A stretch of DNA of 64,000 nucleotides from Labrys miyagiensis (GCF_030160835.1 NZ_BSPC01000057.1:1-64000); one strand, 5' to 3'. Positions 35,110 through 43,915 are shown, counted from the stretch's first letter. Notes: generated from the sequence alone by a model not told the origin. A program made the numbers and translations.

Positions 35110-35468
35110 CTGGGTATTATGCTGTGGTGTGCTTTACCCACGGGGCCGGAACAGAATTGATCGCCCTGCCTCCCATGTCAGCGCCGACGAGATATGCCGC
35201 GTTGCGGCAGGCCTGCTTTTCCATCGCTGGCGGCCGCGACAATACCGCCATCGTGGGCGCCATTGTCTTCGCTAAGGAGCGTAATGAAAACGACGTCTTG
35301 GGGGACATCGCCATCGTCGCCCGGTACGGTGAAACGCCCGAAGTCATGACGGGCAACGGGCAAAGCTTGACAGATGGCATCGTCGCCCGCCAATCGCCCG
35401 CCGTAGACAGCGCGAGGCGCGTTTTTCAAATCATACGGGAGCGCTGGCATCGGGAATGCCCCGAGTGA
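35106..35468 (+). CDS. Unknown protein, family member C of three, with C-terminal extension
   Basis: 120 residues from GTG 35106, which overlaps the stop of member B; ATG 35094 is possible but lies inside B. It reads TGYYAVVCFTHGAGTELIAL, TAIVGAIVFAKERNENDVLG and IAIVARYGETPEVMTGNGQS, then an extra about 35-residue helical tail (VDSARRVFQIIRERWHRE). The core motif of the family is kept except that AFSRSGDP has become VFAKERNE. Confidence 0.6.
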   Translation: MTGYYAVVCFTHGAGTELIALPPMSAPTRYAALRQACFSIAGGRDNTAIVGAIVFAKERNENDVLGDIAIVARYGETPEVMTGNGQSLTDGIVARQSPAVDSARRVFQIIRERWHRECPE

Positions 35469-35636
35469 GAGGAACTGCCGATATCACACGGCATGTCAAC
35501 TTGTTAGGCCATCGAGGAACGCAGGGCGGCGCGGAGGCTGATGGGCGCGGCCAGGGCGACGCGGGCTAATGGCCTAAATCCGCGCTAACACCAACGTCGT
35601 ACATTCCCGCTAGTCGCAAACGCGAGCTTCACACCA

Positions 35637-35822
35637 ATGTCTACGCGAGGCCTGCAGCTATCTTGGCTAAGCATGGTCTTGCCAGGCTTTGCGGCCGTGG
35701 CGATGATGCTCTATCTCGGTCTCCCGTACATCACAGATCATCCGCTCTTGGCCGCTGCGAGAACGGCAAGTTGCGCGCTTGTCGTTCGGTGGATTGTCGT
35801 CGCCCTCCTCACTCTTGCCTGA
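35637..35822 (+). CDS. Possible small membrane protein
   Basis: 61 residues with two hydrophobic stretches (SMVLPGFAAVAMMLYLGL and CALVVRWIVVALLTL). There is no clear ribosome-binding site. The frame may be a chance opening. Confidence 0.3.
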   Translation: MSTRGLQLSWLSMVLPGFAAVAMMLYLGLPYITDHPLLAAARTASCALVVRWIVVALLTLA

Positions 35823-35950
35823 AGAACGCGCTCGTGACGCATCTGTGCCACCCACCGTTCAAAGAGGAGAACACGCTCGTCGACCGTAAGATCGGCGCGG
35901 TAGAACCTGGGCCTGGGCGTGAGTTTGAAGAAGTCGACTGGGGTTCCCTC

Positions 35951-36160
35951 ATGAAAAATCTGGTGATCGCCGTCCTGCTAGTTTGCCTGTGCTTCGTTTG
36001 CTATCAGCTCGCGATTGTCGAGGATGAGCGATATGCCCGCCAGATGGGGCTATGCGATCCATACACGGCCAGGACGTGCCCCGCGGCCCGGACCTCACTG
36101 CTTTGGGATCTTTATTGGGGCCTCCGACACAAAAAACCAAGGGCAGGAGGGGAGGCTTAG
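35951..36160 (+). CDS. Small membrane-anchored protein, 69 residues
   Basis: ATG 35951 is chosen; the longer frame upstream is not protein-like. An N-terminal span KNLVIAVLLVCLCFVCYQLA is followed by a short Cys-containing domain (QMGLCDPYTARTCPAARTSL) and a basic end. No family is recognised. Confidence 0.4.
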   Translation: MKNLVIAVLLVCLCFVCYQLAIVEDERYARQMGLCDPYTARTCPAARTSLLWDLYWGLRHKKPRAGGEA

Positions 36161-36984
36161 GGAGGGCGGAAGAGGTGGTGCTATCGATAGCGGCGGCTGA
36201 AGGGAGAATAACAACTAGGTCGCGGGTGGCCGGCCACATTGCCAGGTTTTGTGTAAATTAGCAGGCACCCATCTAGGCCCGAGGCTGACCATTTTTGTTT
36301 GGTTGTGGGGTAAATTCGTCAATTTCTTGCTTCAACCACAGGTAGTATGTGATCAGGGTCATGCAACCTGCCCCTCTTGACTCGCCCGATGCTCGTGCGT
36401 CCGCCTCTTCCACAGGAGAGTCGGTTGCGTACCCCCGGCCTTTCCCGGCAGGCCGGGGGTTTTTGTCTCGTGGCAGATGGCGCCCGCTATGGACGCACGC
36501 TAGCCCGGGGGTTAGGGCGTCTGTTGGGGAGAGGCACTAGCTCAAATAAACGCGTGGATCTTTATTCATCCACAAACACACGACCATGAATAATTCCGCG
36601 GAACAGTGACTACCGCTAGGAAGGCGGCTGAGGTTTGAATGCGACGTCTCAAGCTGTGCCGCCAGTTCGCGAAGCCCCAGTCTCCCGCTACCTCTGCTAC
36701 CAGCGCTGCCCTTCTTCTACATGGTCGCTCCGACCAGGCCGCCCGTTGCCATAGACCCCCCGGCCGGTCCGATCCGAGTCGCGTTGCAACAGGCCGACCG
36801 TGATTGTCGTACCATTTGACCTTTTTTGGCTGCCAGATCAAAGCCGTGGCGGCGGTTCTTTGACTATGGCTGGTGCGACGATGCGCAGTGCTATACACTT
36901 GGCCAAAAAGGTATGCATTGGTATCACTTTCTGTTGGTTTTTAGTATCGTCCCTGTGGATCCTCAATGTGTGGAGAATTATCCT
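36161..36984. other. Long non-coding stretch with a terminator
   Basis: About 820 bp with no supported protein gene. It contains the strong terminator at 36431-36465, which could end a small RNA starting at about 36300-36400, and the promoter and leader of the 36985 gene. Confidence 0.5.
36431..36465 (+). terminator. Strong Rho-independent terminator without an upstream protein gene
   Basis: CCCCCGGCCT (36432-36441) pairs with AGGCCGGGGG (36450-36459), followed by TTTTT. The sequence after it (GTTTTTGTCTCGTG) also occurs at about 33758 after a weaker hairpin, which hints at a repeated small-RNA tail. Confidence 0.8.
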
Positions 36985-37233
36985 ATGAATTCTGCACAAA
37001 ATAATTCGCCTGCCGAGTCCATTATTGCAGCGGCGGTTAGCTCAGTTGAGGAAATATCAGATAAGCCGAAAGATTACATTTCGGTGGTTGCCAGTCCAGA
37101 TCTAACGTTAGCGAGGATAACTATCGTTGGCCAAGACAAGCCACTAGCCAGCATTGATTTCGATGCGGACCAGCTTGACATTCTTGTCTCAAGGATTGTC
37201 GCGGTAAGGGACGCCTTGAGTGGTCGCAGATAG
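36985..37233 (+). CDS. Hypothetical protein, 82 residues
   Basis: ATG 36985 with GGAGAA upstream decides the start. The text NSAQNNSPAESIIAAAVSSV, EEISDKPKDYISVVASPDLT and ASIDFDADQLDILVSRIVAV is acidic and looks like a real small alpha/beta protein. No family is recognised. Base composition is AT-richer than its neighbours. Confidence 0.6.
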   Translation: MNSAQNNSPAESIIAAAVSSVEEISDKPKDYISVVASPDLTLARITIVGQDKPLASIDFDADQLDILVSRIVAVRDALSGRR

Positions 37234-37341
37234 CTACGCTAGATTGAAAACTCTTGAACGGAAACTTCCGCTTCTTTGACCTTACGCACTCGCCAGCCGG
37301 TACCAAGCGGCATCGACGCCGCATAAGCGCCCCGGTTGCTA

Positions 37342-37527
37342 TCAGGCTCGCCCCTGAGGCTCGGCGTCTTCGAGTATAATTGGGTTTTGTAAACCAACCA
37401 GATCCCGCAAAATCACGATTGCCTGTGTGGCCTCCAGCAAGGCTGTCTCGATCTCTTCCACCGGCCGGTCGTCGACCTCAAATGCGCGATTGCGTAGTCG
37501 CTCGACGATATCTTGCCTCTTGTCCAT
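37342..37527 (-). CDS. Small helical protein (phage/ICE type)
   Basis: 61 residues: MDKRQDIVERLRNRAFEVDD, then RPVEEIETALLEATQAIVIL and RDLVGLQ. The pattern (DIVERLR...EIEAALLEA...IxxLR) resembles short helical proteins found in prophages and integrative elements. No ribosome-binding site is obvious. Confidence 0.5.
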   Translation of the reverse strand: MDKRQDIVERLRNRAFEVDDRPVEEIETALLEATQAIVILRDLVGLQNPIILEDAEPQGRA

Positions 37528-37583
37528 GCGATGGGGTTATCAGAGTGGGGCCGTCATACCAATAACGTGCACCAGGCAAGACT

Positions 37584-37901
37584 TTACTGACAGCTTCTCC
37601 CTGGCGTCGTCCTCAGCACTCGCCCATCCAATATCTCGATCGGCCTTTCTTCCCATCTCTGTTTACTCCCCAAACCAACCGGCGCGACGAGACGCACCTC
37701 TTGGGGAGGGCAGTTGCACTTCCTGCAGGCCGCCCGGAGATAGACCTGGCCAATGAACCATTGGGCTTTGCCGCGGCGCTCAAGCTTGTAGAAGGGCTCG
37801 TAACCTTCGCTGTGACACTTGGGGCAATCGAATCGGAGACCGCTCCAGCCCATGCCTATGGCCTCGCGAATGGTCTGAGGCGGCCCGTCCAAGGTGGCCA
37901 T
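37584..37901 (-). CDS. Small zinc-ribbon protein B
   Basis: 105 residues. MATLDGPPQTIREAIGMGWS precedes a two-knuckle metal site: FDCPKC and, about 35 residues later, ACRKCNCPP. It ends RPIEILDGRVLRTTPGR. It follows gene A (37905-38198) by three bases and is its paralogue, with a matching PPQT...GW start, paired CxxC motifs and GRVLR end. It is probably a nucleic-acid-binding or structural ribbon of unknown role. Confidence 0.6.
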   Translation of the reverse strand: MATLDGPPQTIREAIGMGWSGLRFDCPKCHSEGYEPFYKLERRGKAQWFIGQVYLRAACRKCNCPPQEVRLVAPVGLGSKQRWEERPIEILDGRVLRTTPGRSCQ

Positions 37902-37904
37902 ACT

Positions 37905-38198
37905 TTATTCCCTGCTCGGTCTGAGCACGCGGCCTTCGTAGAAATCTACCCGCTTCTCGTGCCAGTGGCTGCCGTCCATTTCGAACGCCAGGCTGGCTGT
38001 GACAGGTCGCAATCCGCACTGCCCGCACTTGCAGCGCCCGAAGATCCAGGGCAGCGGCACGCGACGCAGGATTACGAAGCGCCGCAAGTCGACGTGGCCG
38101 GTGTGTCCGCAGTGTTTGCCCCGGCATGTGAACGCCAGATGCGTCCAACCGAATTCAACCGCCTCGTGAGCGGTTTGCGGAGGCTGATTAGGGCCAAT
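37905..38198 (-). CDS. Small zinc-ribbon protein A, probably frameshifted near its start
   Basis: The frame reads VEFGWTHLAFTCRGKHCGHT, GHVDLRRFVILRRVPLPWIF and GRCKCGQCGLRPVTASLAFE, ending FYEGRVLRPSRE. Upstream of VEFGW the family's PPQTAHEA reading is in another frame, shifted by one base in the C-triplet at 38159-38161. As it stands only a TTG start (38198) with unrelated N-terminal residues is available. It is thus probably broken, though paralogue B next to it is intact. Confidence 0.5.
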   Translation of the reverse strand: MGPNQPPQTAHEAVEFGWTHLAFTCRGKHCGHTGHVDLRRFVILRRVPLPWIFGRCKCGQCGLRPVTASLAFEMDGSHWHEKRVDFYEGRVLRPSRE

Positions 38199-38259
38199 CG
38201 CTCTTGGCCTGTGTCGCCACCTTCGTTCGCAAGAGATATCGTTCCCGGCGCCCGCGCGA

Positions 38260-38451
38260 TTAGCCGCGGGAGACGTCGACGGCGAGCCTGGCTATCTCGG
38301 CGGCCAAATCGTTGATCTCCGCTTGCTGGTGATGGATCGCCAGAAGCAGCACGCGCACAGCCGCCCGCGCATCGCCGTCACAGGCAGCGATTGCCTCATC
38401 CGTCATGTTTTCGAGATCAGCGGGCGCCGGCTCCTGGGCCGGCTGGGTCAT
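38260..38451 (-). CDS. Hypothetical helical protein, 63 residues
   Basis: ATG 38451 overlaps the TAA of the preceding gene (TAATG), which fixes the start. It reads TQPAQEPAPADLENMTDEAI, AACDGDARAAVRVLLLAIHH and QQAEINDLAAEIARLAVDVS. It is a short helical protein, partner of the 177-residue gene it is coupled to. No family is recognised. Confidence 0.6.
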   Translation of the reverse strand: MTQPAQEPAPADLENMTDEAIAACDGDARAAVRVLLLAIHHQQAEINDLAAEIARLAVDVSRG

Positions 38452-38981
38452 TATTTCACGACACGAAAGTGCTTGCCTTGGGACCGGCGCATTAGATCCC
38501 GCCATCCCGGCGGACGCGAACCTACCGGCTCGTCCGGAGGGCCATTCTTCCACGCGGCTTCATCTTCCCAGAAGCCCGGGGGAGCCGGCTCAAACTGAAA
38601 TTCGCGCTTAGTGCGCTCTATCGACTTTTCCAGCCGGTACTGCAATTCGGCTACATACTGCTCGACCATGGGCGAGTTGTCAGGATCCAGCTTATGAAGT
38701 TCAAGCATCAGACAGTCGATAGCATCATCTTTGTACATCGCCCGTCTTACGAGCAACCGCAGAGCTACCAGCGGATCCCCACCGGCTTGATCAAGGCGCT
38801 CCCGCACGATGTCCTCAAAGCCCATTCCGGGATTATATTTGTCCAACTCATCAATATCGTGCCAGTTGAGCAAATCGCCCTTTCGAGCCTTATATTGCGC
38901 AAGTGTTTCTCCGGGCTTGATATCGCTGGGGGATTCCGGAATTGGCTCCGGCCGTTCGGGAATAGCCTTTTTCACCGCCAT
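38451..38981 (-). CDS. Hypothetical protein, about 176 residues
   Basis: ATG 38981 is preceded by GGAGGCGACT; another ATG lies 12 bases upstream. It reads SDIKPGETLAQYKARKGDLL, NWHDIDELDKYNPGMGFEDI, VALRLLVRRAMYKDDAIDCL and FWEDEAAWKNGPPDEPVGSR. The sequence is convincing but not matched to a family I know. It is coupled to the 63-residue gene that follows. Confidence 0.6.
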   Translation of the reverse strand: MAVKKAIPERPEPIPESPSDIKPGETLAQYKARKGDLLNWHDIDELDKYNPGMGFEDIVRERLDQAGGDPLVALRLLVRRAMYKDDAIDCLMLELHKLDPDNSPMVEQYVAELQYRLEKSIERTKREFQFEPAPPGFWEDEAAWKNGPPDEPVGSRPPGWRDLMRRSQGKHFRVVK

Positions 38982-39130
38982 AGTCGCCTCCATAGCAGTT
39001 TCGATTTGCTCGGAAGCTAACTCTGGCTCTCTCGAGAGTCGAGTCTTTCGTTCTATTTCTGTTCTCGCATCCGCCGGGGTTGCGCAGGGCTTTGTCCCGA
39101 AGCATGCTGTCGGTTATCGGAGGTCCGGCA

Positions 39131-39802
39131 ATGTGCGATCTCTTCGGCTAGCGAATGACGCAGGCGGAAATCCGCCTCCTCGGCGACGTAATCCGCGACA
39201 CGATCAACTGGCCTGACGCCGTCGACATCTATCCGGATTAGCCCTCGCCGATCGTGGGCACCGGAGCCGATGGCGTCCGTGAGCCGGTGACGGCGCGCTG
39301 GGGCATGCCGACGCCGCCGAAGTTCCTGAAGGGCAAGAGGACCGATCCTGGCGTGACGAACATTCGCAACGTCTCGTCGCCGCACTGGCGCCGCCGGACA
39401 GGCCCTGAAAACCGCTGCCTGGTGCCAATGGCGTCTTTCTCGGAGTATTCCGACAGCGAGACCAACGAGAAGGGCCGCAAGGCGCTGAAGTGGTTCGCAC
39501 TCGACGAGAGCCAGCCACTCGCCTTCTTCGCCGGCATCTGGACGAACTGGACCAGCGTGCGGAAGGTGAAGGAAGGTCAGGTGACGATCGACATCTTCGC
39601 TTTCCTGACGACGGATGCGAACGCCGTCGTGAAGCCGCACCACGCCAAGGCGATGCCGGTGATCCTTCGCAACAAGGCGGAGTTCGATGTCTGGATGCGC
39701 GCGCCGTGGGGCGAGGCAAAGGCGCTGCAGCGGCCCTTGCCGGATGATGCGCTCGTGGTACTGACCTCGCGAGAAGCCCAGAGTGCGGTGGGGGCGATGT
39801 GA
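39131..39802 (+). pseudogene. SRAP (HMCES/YedK-like) gene with two in-frame TAG codons
   Basis: From ATG 39131 (GGAGG upstream) one frame reads MCDLFG-TAG-RMTQAEIRLL, then RDTINWPDAVDIYPD-TAG-PSPIVG and on through [64 protein letters not shown] and HAKAMPVIL. The whole is the SRAP domain that cross-links to abasic sites through Cys2. Both interruptions are amber codons and the rest is intact, so the gene is either newly dead or read through. A start at 39254 would lack the catalytic Cys. Confidence 0.85.
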
Positions 39803-39910
39803 TATTGTGATGTGACCTGGCCTAGGCCTGATGGAGGCCAGGCCTCAACTAGATAGGACCGCCCTTACGGTAGTCACTTACCGTATCTTGATAACCTTCC
39901 CGCAGTTTGA

Positions 39911-40156
39911 TCACTTCGGTGAGGCGGCCCGGATCTTTGCTTGGCATGCCAGAGTAAGCTGAGCCATATGCTGGCGCAGGCAGGGACCGGCTTTTCCTGC
40001 CTCGCTTTGCGGGCAAAATTCCTTCCGATTTTCCTTGCACGCGTGGCGATCATTCTCTCTCACGACCCTGCCGTTCGAGTTCGCGCCAAGAGTCGAAGCC
40101 ATTACACAGATGGCGGCAACAGACATAAGCCAACTCCATGTTTTCACACCGCGCAT
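39911..40156 (-). CDS. Exported Cys-rich small protein
   Basis: 81 residues from ATG 40156, with GGGGGAC upstream. The signal peptide TWSWLMSVAAICVMASTLGA is followed by a domain with four Cys (HACKENRKEFCPQSEAGKAG, PCLRQHMAQLTLACQAKIRA). The spacing resembles the Cys-rich repeat seen in periplasmic proteins of rhizobia. It probably forms two disulfides in the periplasm. Confidence 0.6.
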   Translation of the reverse strand: MRGVKTWSWLMSVAAICVMASTLGANSNGRVVRENDRHACKENRKEFCPQSEAGKAGPCLRQHMAQLTLACQAKIRAASPK

Positions 40157-40528
40157 TGCGTCCCCCTCAGCCTAAAATTCCATGTGCATCTCGATGCCTC
40201 CCGATCCTCAACTAGACTGGGCCATCCTTACGGTATCTAGATACCGGTGCCTCGATGGCTTCCTTTGTGGCCTGATTGCAGTGGCTTGCCGATCTGAGAG
40301 ATCTGTCGCTGTCTTAGGACCCTGCATGGATTGCCCTCACCGGTGGCCATTCCAAGTCTCTGCTCGCTAAAGTAGCACATGGCAAAGCCTCGCGCAGGTC
40401 GTCTCAAGCGCAGGGGCAAGCGAAAACTCCGACCAGTCCCCACTCCGGCCGGTGGATTCCAGCTCGGCCGCGACAGCACTGAGAGGAACCGAAAATCTCA
40501 GGCGACGTTGAGTCTCCGGAGGTGTGAC
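40157..40528. other. Stretch with no supported gene
   Basis: A plus-strand frame from 40379 runs into the DUF982 gene but its first 50 residues are only Lys/Arg/Pro-rich. The region probably holds the promoters of the two flanking divergent genes. Confidence 0.45.
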
Positions 40529-40774
40529 ATGGATTCAAAACCGTTCGATCACCCGGTAAAATTCATGGCAACCAATTCGCTCGTCAGGCACGTTACCAAC
40601 ACCGACGAGGCGCTGTACTTCCTCGAACACAAATGGCCTTACGTGGAGGGTCAGGCTCACCAGCATGCCGTTCAAATCTCCCGAGAAGTGCTTGGGGGAC
40701 GAGGCGGCGCGGAGAAAGCCAAGCAGGCCTTCCTGCGTGCGCTGGACGAAGGCCAATTCCATCTCGTGGACTGA
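40529..40774 (+). CDS. DUF982 protein (copy 2)
   Basis: 81 residues from ATG 40529, preceded by GGAGGTGTGAC. DSKPFDHPVKFMATNSLVRH, VTNTDEALYFLEHKWPYVEG and AEKAKQAFLRALDEG fit DUF982. Its end touches a DNA-ligase remnant. Its relation to the DUF982 gene at 33931 is distant, so the two were probably acquired separately. Confidence 0.8.
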   Translation: MDSKPFDHPVKFMATNSLVRHVTNTDEALYFLEHKWPYVEGQAHQHAVQISREVLGGRGGAEKAKQAFLRALDEGQFHLVD

Positions 40775-40898
40775 GCTCGTGGCCGAGATCGAGTTCCGCC
40801 GCCGGACGGATGATCAGAAGCTGCGGCATGTTTCGTGTAAAGGGCTGCGGGAGAAGAGGGCGGATGTGGCCGCCGTGCTGAAAAAGCAATTCGGCTAA
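40773..40898 (+). pseudogene. C-terminal remnant of an ATP-dependent DNA ligase (LigD type)
   Basis: Plus-strand text ELVAEIEFRRRTDDQKLRHV followed by SCKGLREKRADVAAVLKKQF is the last motif of the ligase OB-fold (VAEIEFxxxT..LRHxxFKGLREDK). Only about 41 codons are left and there is no start of its own. Confidence 0.75.
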
Positions 40899-41286
40899 TG
40901 TGGCGCTCTTAATTTGGTTCCGATCGGCGGTGTGGTCCGGGTCTCATCGCTGTGCAAGCGGCCATCGACAGCCCTTCAACGCCGCCAGGGTACACAATGG
41001 TATCGGGCGCCTCTGGAGGGAGCCGAGGCTCTGTCGGCCGCCTCAGGATCACGACCAATACCTCCTCCCAGATCCGTTTTCGCAATTCGAACGCCATCAG
41101 CGTGACGATAGGGATCATGACCTATAGCTGGCTCGACACTCGCGGGACTGTCTAGCCCACGTCGGGACGATACATTCTGCAAGTCACTATCAAGTGCAAC
41201 AAGTTGAGACCAATCAGCATCAAGACCCAAGGGCCTTCTGGGAACCAGTCTCGGCGCTTCTCTTGGCGTCTTTCCGGTCCGGAGTA
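40899..41286. other. Stretch with no supported gene
   Basis: Several short frames overlap on both strands (for example 40909-41118 minus, MIPIVTLMAFELRKRIWEEV), none with a clear ribosome-binding site. One may be a real small protein but the evidence is thin. Confidence 0.4.
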
Positions 41287-42030
41287 TTAGCAGGGCCACG
41301 CCTTTGTCATAGAATCCTGCCCCGCAGACGGAAAATGGATGCCGCCGAACCTCATATTCTTCATTTCGCACACGACCTGGCTCCACATGTGGCCATTGTC
41401 AGTCCGCACGAGTTGAAAAGGTTGACCCGTCCATCCGACAAGCGGACGCAATTCCCATCCTATGTTTGCGGTGCTGGTTGCAAACAACACACACCAGACC
41501 AGCGATGTAGCTAAAAAACCACCCTCGGCCAGTTGCATCGTATGGAGGTAAAAAAACAGGGCACCAACGAATGTGCTAATTAAAAACGCTGCATACGATG
41601 CCAGTATGACTTCAGAATAATTCCCCTGTGAGCTCAAAATTGCTATTGCAGGAGCAAGTACAAATAAAAATGTCGAAGTCATAAATAATGCTACTAAAGA
41701 TCCTCGCGCAATTGCTCTGCCTTTAAGAGATTTTCGGGTAATTCTTGCGAACAAGAATGTTATAATAGCGGCAACGATGGCACTGAGAAAAAATATTAGC
41801 GGAAGCTTTATTATTGAGGATATGGTCTGAAGTATGTAGGGATGTCCCGGCACGAACATGATATAGGCGGTCAGGCAAGCGCCGAAAAAGGCCAGGCCAA
41901 ATGCTGCGGGCAAAATCAATGCAAATGGATTCCACTTACCCAAACTAACGGAGATTTTCCAAATAAACTTACCGAAAAAGTAGGAGTTCGGTCCGGAAAC
42001 GAAGATATTTCTAACGGCATGCAAACTCAT
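41287..42030 (-). CDS. Multi-span membrane protein, unknown
   Basis: 247 residues with about five or six membrane spans (FALILPAAFGLAFFGACLTA, LPLIFFLSAIVAAIITFLFA, RGSLVALFMTSTFLFVLAPA, ILASYAAFLISTFVGALFFY, LATSLVWCVLFATSTANIGW). The end carries RPLVGWTGQPFQLVR. The layout resembles Yip1-like membrane proteins. It is clearly AT-richer than the DNA around it, a sign of transfer. It is monocistronic. Confidence 0.6.
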   Translation of the reverse strand: MSLHAVRNIFVSGPNSYFFGKFIWKISVSLGKWNPFALILPAAFGLAFFGACLTAYIMFVPGHPYILQTISSIIKLPLIFFLSAIVAAIITFLFARITRKSLKGRAIARGSLVALFMTSTFLFVLAPAIAILSSQGNYSEVILASYAAFLISTFVGALFFYLHTMQLAEGGFLATSLVWCVLFATSTANIGWELRPLVGWTGQPFQLVRTDNGHMWSQVVCEMKNMRFGGIHFPSAGQDSMTKAWPC

Positions 42031-42529
42031 CCTTATCGCATCATATTCTAAATAAAATTACGCTGCTGGAGCACTCAATCCAACATCTCGCTTTCACTTT
42101 AGCGATGACCAAAAACGTCGAGATCCAAATTAAATGCATGGTCACCGTCATGCTGTCATCCTAATTCTTCACCAGGCCTCATTTAAGTTGGAGCTCATCG
42201 AAGGACGGCGCGGTGCGCTGGCGCCTGGGGGAGGCGCTTGCAAGCGACTTGTTGCGAGATCTACGTGACGGAGGAGTGACAGCCTCTCGCTGAACTGGAG
42301 GAGCGGTTTGGAATGCCCCTGGAGACCCCGCTAAGAGTCACTGGCGGGCTTTCTGCTTTTCGGAGTCGGGAGTGCCACCGTGGTAGGAGAGCGAGCCTGC
42401 AGACTCGCCGTACGCCAGCTTGTTGTGCCGCCTGGAGGCATCGCTGTAGAAATTTAGGGCGCTCACAACCAAGTAACGGGGCAAATGATTTGTAATATGG
42501 CTTTTACGAGTTGGGAGTATTCTTGAAGA
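42031..42529. other. Stretch with no supported gene
   Basis: About 500 bp between a minus-strand and a plus-strand gene. No protein signature is seen in any frame; it should hold the promoters of both flanking genes. Confidence 0.5.
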
Positions 42530-42970
42530 ATGGCGAAAGGCACAACTCACGCTGCCAATAGGACACCACGGCGCCAAATCGCCGCGTTGCCCCTGCGTGA
42601 GCGAGAAGGTGGGGTAGAAGTCTGCTTGGTGACCACCCGAACAACGAGCCGTTGGACCGTGCCGAAAGGATGGCCCATGAAGGGCTGTTCAAATTGGAAG
42701 GCCGCTCGGATCGAGGCGGAGGAAGAAGCTGGCATCACCGGCAAGCCCGGCAAGAAGCCTCTCGGTTCGTTCCTCTATTGGAAACGTCTTCTCGACCATT
42801 TCGACCTCGTGGAGGTGGATGTCTACCCGCTTCGCGTCACTGGGGCGTTGCCGACGTGGAAGGAGCAAGCTCAGCGCCCCGTACAATGGATGTCGTTGGC
42901 AGACGCATCAATCATCGTCGATGAACCGGGCCTCGCTGCCTTGCTGCGCGATATGAGCGCCCGAGGCTAA
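42530..42970 (+). CDS. NUDIX hydrolase
   Basis: 146 residues. RRQIAALPLREREGGVEVCL is followed by a Nudix box with the variant form seen in diphosphoinositol/ApnA hydrolases: GWPMKGCSNWKAARIEAEEE then AGITG. The usual REU-EE core is kept as ARIEAEEEAG. It then reads PLGSFLYWKRLLDHFDLVEV and VQWMSLADASIIVDEPGL. It would hydrolyse a nucleoside diphosphate linked to another group; the substrate cannot be named. Confidence 0.88.
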   Translation: MAKGTTHAANRTPRRQIAALPLREREGGVEVCLVTTRTTSRWTVPKGWPMKGCSNWKAARIEAEEEAGITGKPGKKPLGSFLYWKRLLDHFDLVEVDVYPLRVTGALPTWKEQAQRPVQWMSLADASIIVDEPGLAALLRDMSARG

Positions 42971-43133
42971 CCCTCAGTCCGCTACCCGGAGAGGTATTCG
43001 CCCAGTTCCCCGGAAGGCTCCCCAGCGCCATCAAAGGCCCCTTATTGGAGAGCCCGCCCATGGCGCGCAGAATTCACCAGTCTTGCGATAAAGGCGAAAC
43101 CCGTTTCCATGCTGAAGGATGGTGTTGGCGATT

Positions 43134-43421
43134 TTATTGCAGACTAGCCCCCAATGCCGGGTGTGGCTTCTGCTTCATGCATCGCTGGAGCCCCGGCAAC
43201 GGGACAGTTTTGATGCACCGGGCTAGATTTGTCACCGACTGATTTACGCCTTGCATGCAGCGCTTCCATTGCGGGGACTGCTGCGCGAAGTGAGCGCTAC
43301 ATGTGGCCGCCACGTCTTCCTGCCTAGGATTGCCATTGGCATCGATACGAATGTTCGGCCGGGCTGGAGCACAAGCCCCAAGTGCAAGCGCAACGACAAC
43401 AAACAAAAATTGAACTTTCAC
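43134..43421 (-). CDS. Small Cys-containing lipoprotein
   Basis: 95 residues from GTG 43421, with GGAG upstream. The signal KVQFLFVVVALALGACAPAR has a lipobox (ALGAC). The mature part reads IDANGNPRQEDVAATCSAHF, AQQSPQWKRCMQGVNQSVTN and ends with two more Cys. It would be anchored in the outer or inner membrane. No family is recognised. Confidence 0.6.
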   Translation of the reverse strand: MKVQFLFVVVALALGACAPARPNIRIDANGNPRQEDVAATCSAHFAQQSPQWKRCMQGVNQSVTNLARCIKTVPLPGLQRCMKQKPHPALGASLQ

Positions 43422-43521
43422 AAACAGCTCCACTTCACTTCTAACGGATTGACGCACCGAAACCCATGCCTTCTGCGGCGACTTTAGCACCTGATTTCCC
43501 CTACGTCGCAGAAATCAGCAC

Positions 43522-43653
43522 TATCGCGAAAGGCTCCGCGCGCGCGGCGCGCAGCTCGTGGGCGAAGTAGTCCAGTATAAAGACGCGTATCGGCTCTGCT
43601 ACATCCGTGGGCCTGAAGGGCTTCTCATCGGACTCGCTCAAGAACTCAGTTGA
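43522..43653 (+). pseudogene. C-terminal fragment of a VOC/glyoxalase-family protein
   Basis: Plus-strand text YRERLRARGAQLVGEVVQYK followed by DAYRLCYIRGPEGLLIGLAQ and ELS-stop is the end of a vicinal-oxygen-chelate (glyoxalase/bleomycin-resistance) domain, with the metal Glu in RGPEG. There is no start; the upstream part has been replaced. Confidence 0.75.
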
Positions 43654-43656
43654 GCT

Positions 43657-43915
43657 ATGTTTGAATCCCCCGACTTCGACTGGGATAGCCTTTCTGCCGC
43701 CGAGGCTGACCCCGCGCAGACGATGATCGGCGCGTTCGCGGGCTTGGAATGTGCGCGGCCCCCTCGCGGTCACCGCAGACAATGGCGGACTGGTCCGGGA
43801 CAATAAGGCCCTGCTGTTCGAGCTGCGCTTTGCCCACGCCCTCAGGTCCGCAGGCATCGCTCCGCGCTATGAGGTGCCGGGCGAAGGACAGTCAACGCTG
43901 GACGAGAGCTGCTGA
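43657..43915 (+). pseudogene. Frameshifted hypothetical gene
   Basis: From ATG 43657 it reads FESPDFDWDSLSAAEADPAQ, TMIGAFAGLECA and then a wrong frame to a stop. The true continuation VTADNGGLVRDNKALLFELR, FAHALRSAGIAPRYEVPGEG and QSTLDESC lies in the next frame. The joined text is convincing. The family was not recognised. Confidence 0.6.

Noticed and set aside
39053-39643. Minus-strand 196-residue ORF
   Set aside because: Antisense to the SRAP gene, whose domain text is unmistakable even with its stops.
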